A stretch of DNA of 64,000 bases, taken from contig NZ_JAKNHJ010000007.1 in assembly GCF_022133705.1 (NCBI RefSeq), forward strand, positions 62,001-126,000, in the 5' to 3' direction. The translations under genes and the position numbers were made by a program. This document shows, piece by piece, positions 62,679 to 64,000 of the stretch. A model generated the notes under the pieces. That model saw nothing but the letters and a program-made list of their open reading frames with translations, searched no databases and had not been told where the DNA came from. How positions within the stretch are numbered: the stretch's first letter is position 1; each line of letters starts with the position of its first letter. The DNA comes from Varibaculum cambriense. Lineage in GTDB: Bacteria; Actinomycetota; Actinomycetes; Actinomycetales; Actinomycetaceae.

Positions 62679-62750
62679 TCCACAGGCAATATCCACAGGG
62701 TTGTTAACTGGTGTAAAATCGCAGCAATATCTGTGGATACTGCCTGTGGA
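62679..62750 (-). terminator. 20-bp-arm palindrome, purC terminator with DnaA-box-like 9-mers
   Basis: TCCACAGGCAATATCCACAG (62679-62698) and 62731-62750 are complementary at 19 of 20 positions, with a 32-base centre. On the purC (minus) strand the hairpin starts 12 bases after the stop and is followed by TTTATTTTTTT, so it can terminate purC. Each arm also contains two 9-mers one base from the DnaA box TTATCCACA (62676-62684, 62689-62697, 62732-62740, 62745-62753), which is unusual for a terminator. Confidence 0.7.
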
Positions 62751-62762
62751 AAATTTGCCGGC

Positions 62763-63698
62763 TTATTCGTTGAGAGTTCGTCCCGTCAGCGTCTCGTAGA
62801 TTTCTTGATAACGGTCAGAAGTTTGCTTTACCACATCCGCGGGGATCTGCGGAGGTTCTTGCCGTTTATAGGGTTGCCACTGACACGCGTCAGAATCGAC
62901 CCAATCTCGCAATATCTGGGTATCTAGCCGGGGATTACGCTTGCCAACTTCATAGCTATCGGCATTCCAAAAACGCGAAGAATCGGGGGTGAGCACCTCA
63001 TCTCCTAACACCACGGCCTCGCCACCGTAGGGAAGAGCGGAGCCAAACTCGAACTTGGTGGAGCCTAAGATAATCCCGCAGTCCCAAGCAATCTTGGCCG
63101 CTCGCTGGTACAAATCCAGCGAGTACTCGATAATTTGATCTACGCGTCCACTGCCAACTAAGGACTGTAGCGCTTCCCAAGAAACGTTACTGTCGTGCCG
63201 TCCCATCTGAGTCTTTGCTACCGGATTAAATACTGGCTCCTCTAGCTTTTGATCTTGTTGCAGACCCGCCGGCATCCGTGCACCCCCGATAGTGCCTTTC
63301 GCTTGATACTCCCGCCAGGCTTCACCTGCCAGATAACCAGACACATGACATTCCAAGGGATACATATCGAGGCGACGGCAAATCATCGCTCGTCCGGCCG
63401 CCATCTCTGGTACCGAAGAAGTAGATAGAAAATGATTGGGAATCGCATCCCCAAGCTGTTCCAACCACCAGGTAGTCAGTTGGGTAACAGCAATACCTTT
63501 ACCGGGGATTTCAGTAGGAAAGACCTGACCATAGGCACTGAAACGGTCGGTAGCCAGAATCATCACGGTGTCGGAATCATGAGCCGACTGTCCCGCGGGA
63601 TAGTAAACTTCTCGTTCTTTACCAGAAAATAAATGGCGCCATCCACGTAGCGCCGGAGTATCACTTGACGACATATTTATCATTCTTGCATCTTTCAT
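62763..63698 (-). CDS. purC: Phosphoribosylaminoimidazole-succinocarboxamide synthase
   Basis: This SAICAR synthetase has FSGKEREVYYP at the N-terminus, ILATDRFSAYGQVFPTEIPG, the SAICAR signature region ECHVSGYLAGEAWREYQ and ILGSTKFEFG later. It ligates aspartate to CAIR in purine synthesis. It has 311 residues from the ATG at 63698; later in-frame ATGs at 63683 and 63674 (MINM, MSSSD) are also possible, since none has a strong ribosome binding site. The gene is divergent from a CDF transporter. Confidence 0.95.
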   Translation of the reverse strand: MKDARMINMSSSDTPALRGWRHLFSGKEREVYYPAGQSAHDSDTVMILATDRFSAYGQVFPTEIPGKGIAVTQLTTWWLEQLGDAIPNHFLSTSSVPEMAAGRAMICRRLDMYPLECHVSGYLAGEAWREYQAKGTIGGARMPAGLQQDQKLEEPVFNPVAKTQMGRHDSNVSWEALQSLVGSGRVDQIIEYSLDLYQRAAKIAWDCGIILGSTKFEFGSALPYGGEAVVLGDEVLTPDSSRFWNADSYEVGKRNPRLDTQILRDWVDSDACQWQPYKRQEPPQIPADVVKQTSDRYQEIYETLTGRTLNE

Positions 63699-63716
63699 TT
63701 AGATTTGGGAGGGCTG

Positions 63717-63722
63717 TTGACA
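63717..63722 (+). promoter_or_regulatory. Perfect TTGACA, possible -35 for the CDF transporter gene
   Basis: A consensus TTGACA lies 79 bases before the GTG at 63801. At 17 bases the -10 reads TGTGGT, which is poor, so the promoter assignment is tentative. Confidence 0.35.
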
Positions 63723-63788
63723 AATTTTATTGGATTTGGTGTGGTTGAGGTAGCAAAAAGTTTTTTCTTTAGGTACCCCTTAGTAAGA

Positions 63789-63800
63789 GGTGACGTCACC
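63789..63800. promoter_or_regulatory. 12-bp perfect palindrome GGTGACGTCACC at the CDF start
   Basis: The palindrome ends exactly before the GTG start codon and overlaps the AAGAGGTG ribosome binding site. A bound metal sensor, or an RNA fold, could control translation or transcription. This is inference from position and symmetry only. Confidence 0.4.
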
Positions 63801-64000
63801 GTGCATCAACATGCTTCTACCAGTGAATCTACCCGTACGCGTCTGCTAATTGCCGCTGGTATCACCTTAGTGGTACTGCTTGCCCAGTTAATTGGCTCTA
63901 TCATTTCTGGTTCCCTGGCTTTAGCAGCAGATACCGGACACGTGGCGATTGATTCCATAGGACTATTCTTAGCTGCCTTTACCGCTACCTTGATGACTCG
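63801..64000 (+). CDS. Cation diffusion facilitator (CDF) transporter, 5' part
   Basis: The frame from the GTG at 63801 stays open to the window end (66 codons). After a short His/Ser-rich start, it reads LLIAAGITLVVLLAQLIGSI, then SGSLALAADTGHVAIDSIGL with the metal-site pattern of CDF helix 2 (AD...HxxxD). CDF proteins export zinc or related divalent cations in exchange for protons. The rest lies outside the window. Confidence 0.88.
   Translation, partial: MHQHASTSESTRTRLLIAAGITLVVLLAQLIGSIISGSLALAADTGHVAIDSIGLFLAAFTATLMT

Larger units (their letters stand above)
62226..62762. other. Convergent intergenic region GlsB-type/purC, contents
   Basis: This 537-base gap has no credible gene. It has the intrinsic terminator at 62282-62323, a featureless middle (about 62324-62640) with a lone TTATCCCCA at 62523, an AT-rich patch, and the large palindrome at 62679-62750. 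Confidence 0.7.

Noticed and set aside
62676-62753. Chromosomal oriC
   Set aside because: No dnaA, dnaN or rpmH genes are near, and the palindrome is well explained as a purC terminator with a T-run.

Overview
The window looks like chromosomal DNA of a moderate-GC actinobacterium, most likely of the Actinomycetaceae (a Varibaculum-, Mobiluncus- or Actinobaculum-like organism; the genus is a guess). The pointers are a complete nuoA-N operon joined to menaquinone genes including a MenJ-type geranylgeranyl reductase, a DUF3152 protein, a DUF6457 protein, frequent GTG/TTG starts with ATGA/GTGA overlaps, and purine-rich ribosome binding sites. No phage, plasmid, IS or CRISPR genes were seen.

Layout. 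1-2.5 kb: 5' part of pyruvate phosphate dikinase (minus). 2.8-5.8 kb: a DUF3152 zinc-metalloprotease-like protein, a small membrane protein, and an AlbA_2/Schlafen-type ATP-binding regulator bracketed by unusual 11-bp iterons. 5.8-30.4 kb (mostly minus): menaquinone respiration, with polyprenyl diphosphate synthase, NADH dehydrogenase nuoA-N, a candidate 36-residue ORF fused by ATGA overlaps between menJ and nuoA, menG, menA and a degenerate MenE-like protein. 30.4-30.85 kb: a candidate structured RNA. 30.9-34.8 kb: Sir2 deacetylase, TatA/TatC, DUF6457, moaA, moaD. 35.3-41.2 kb: a xylose cassette (xylB, xylA, sugar porter, ROK regulator) set between moaD and moaE, with the same structured repeat on both sides. 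41.4-46.2 kb: moaE, a MoeB-like protein, moeA, moaC, mobA, mog. 46.3-57.5 kb: narK (with an in-frame TGA), narGHJI, a HTH-Mop regulator, modA and a modB-modC fusion. 57.6-64 kb: thiL, three tRNAs, an MscS channel, msrB, an EEP hydrolase, a broken EamA transporter, a GlsB-type protein, purC and the start of a CDF transporter.

The genes form two linked programmes. The first builds a menaquinone-based chain: side-chain synthesis, prenylation, methylation and side-chain reduction feed complex I. The second is molybdenum-dependent nitrate respiration: molybdate uptake (modABC), molybdopterin synthesis and guanylylation (moa/moe/mob/mog), and the NarGHI reductase with its NarJ chaperone and NarK carrier. 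Quinol from the first is the natural electron donor for the second.

The main items for a second look are the four ~108-bp covarying double-stem repeats at moaD/xylB and mobA/mog, the nested-stem repeat flanking the xylose cassette, the iterons around the AlbA_2 gene, the candidate RNA at 30.6 kb, the in-frame TGA in narK, and the 36-residue ORF ahead of nuoA.
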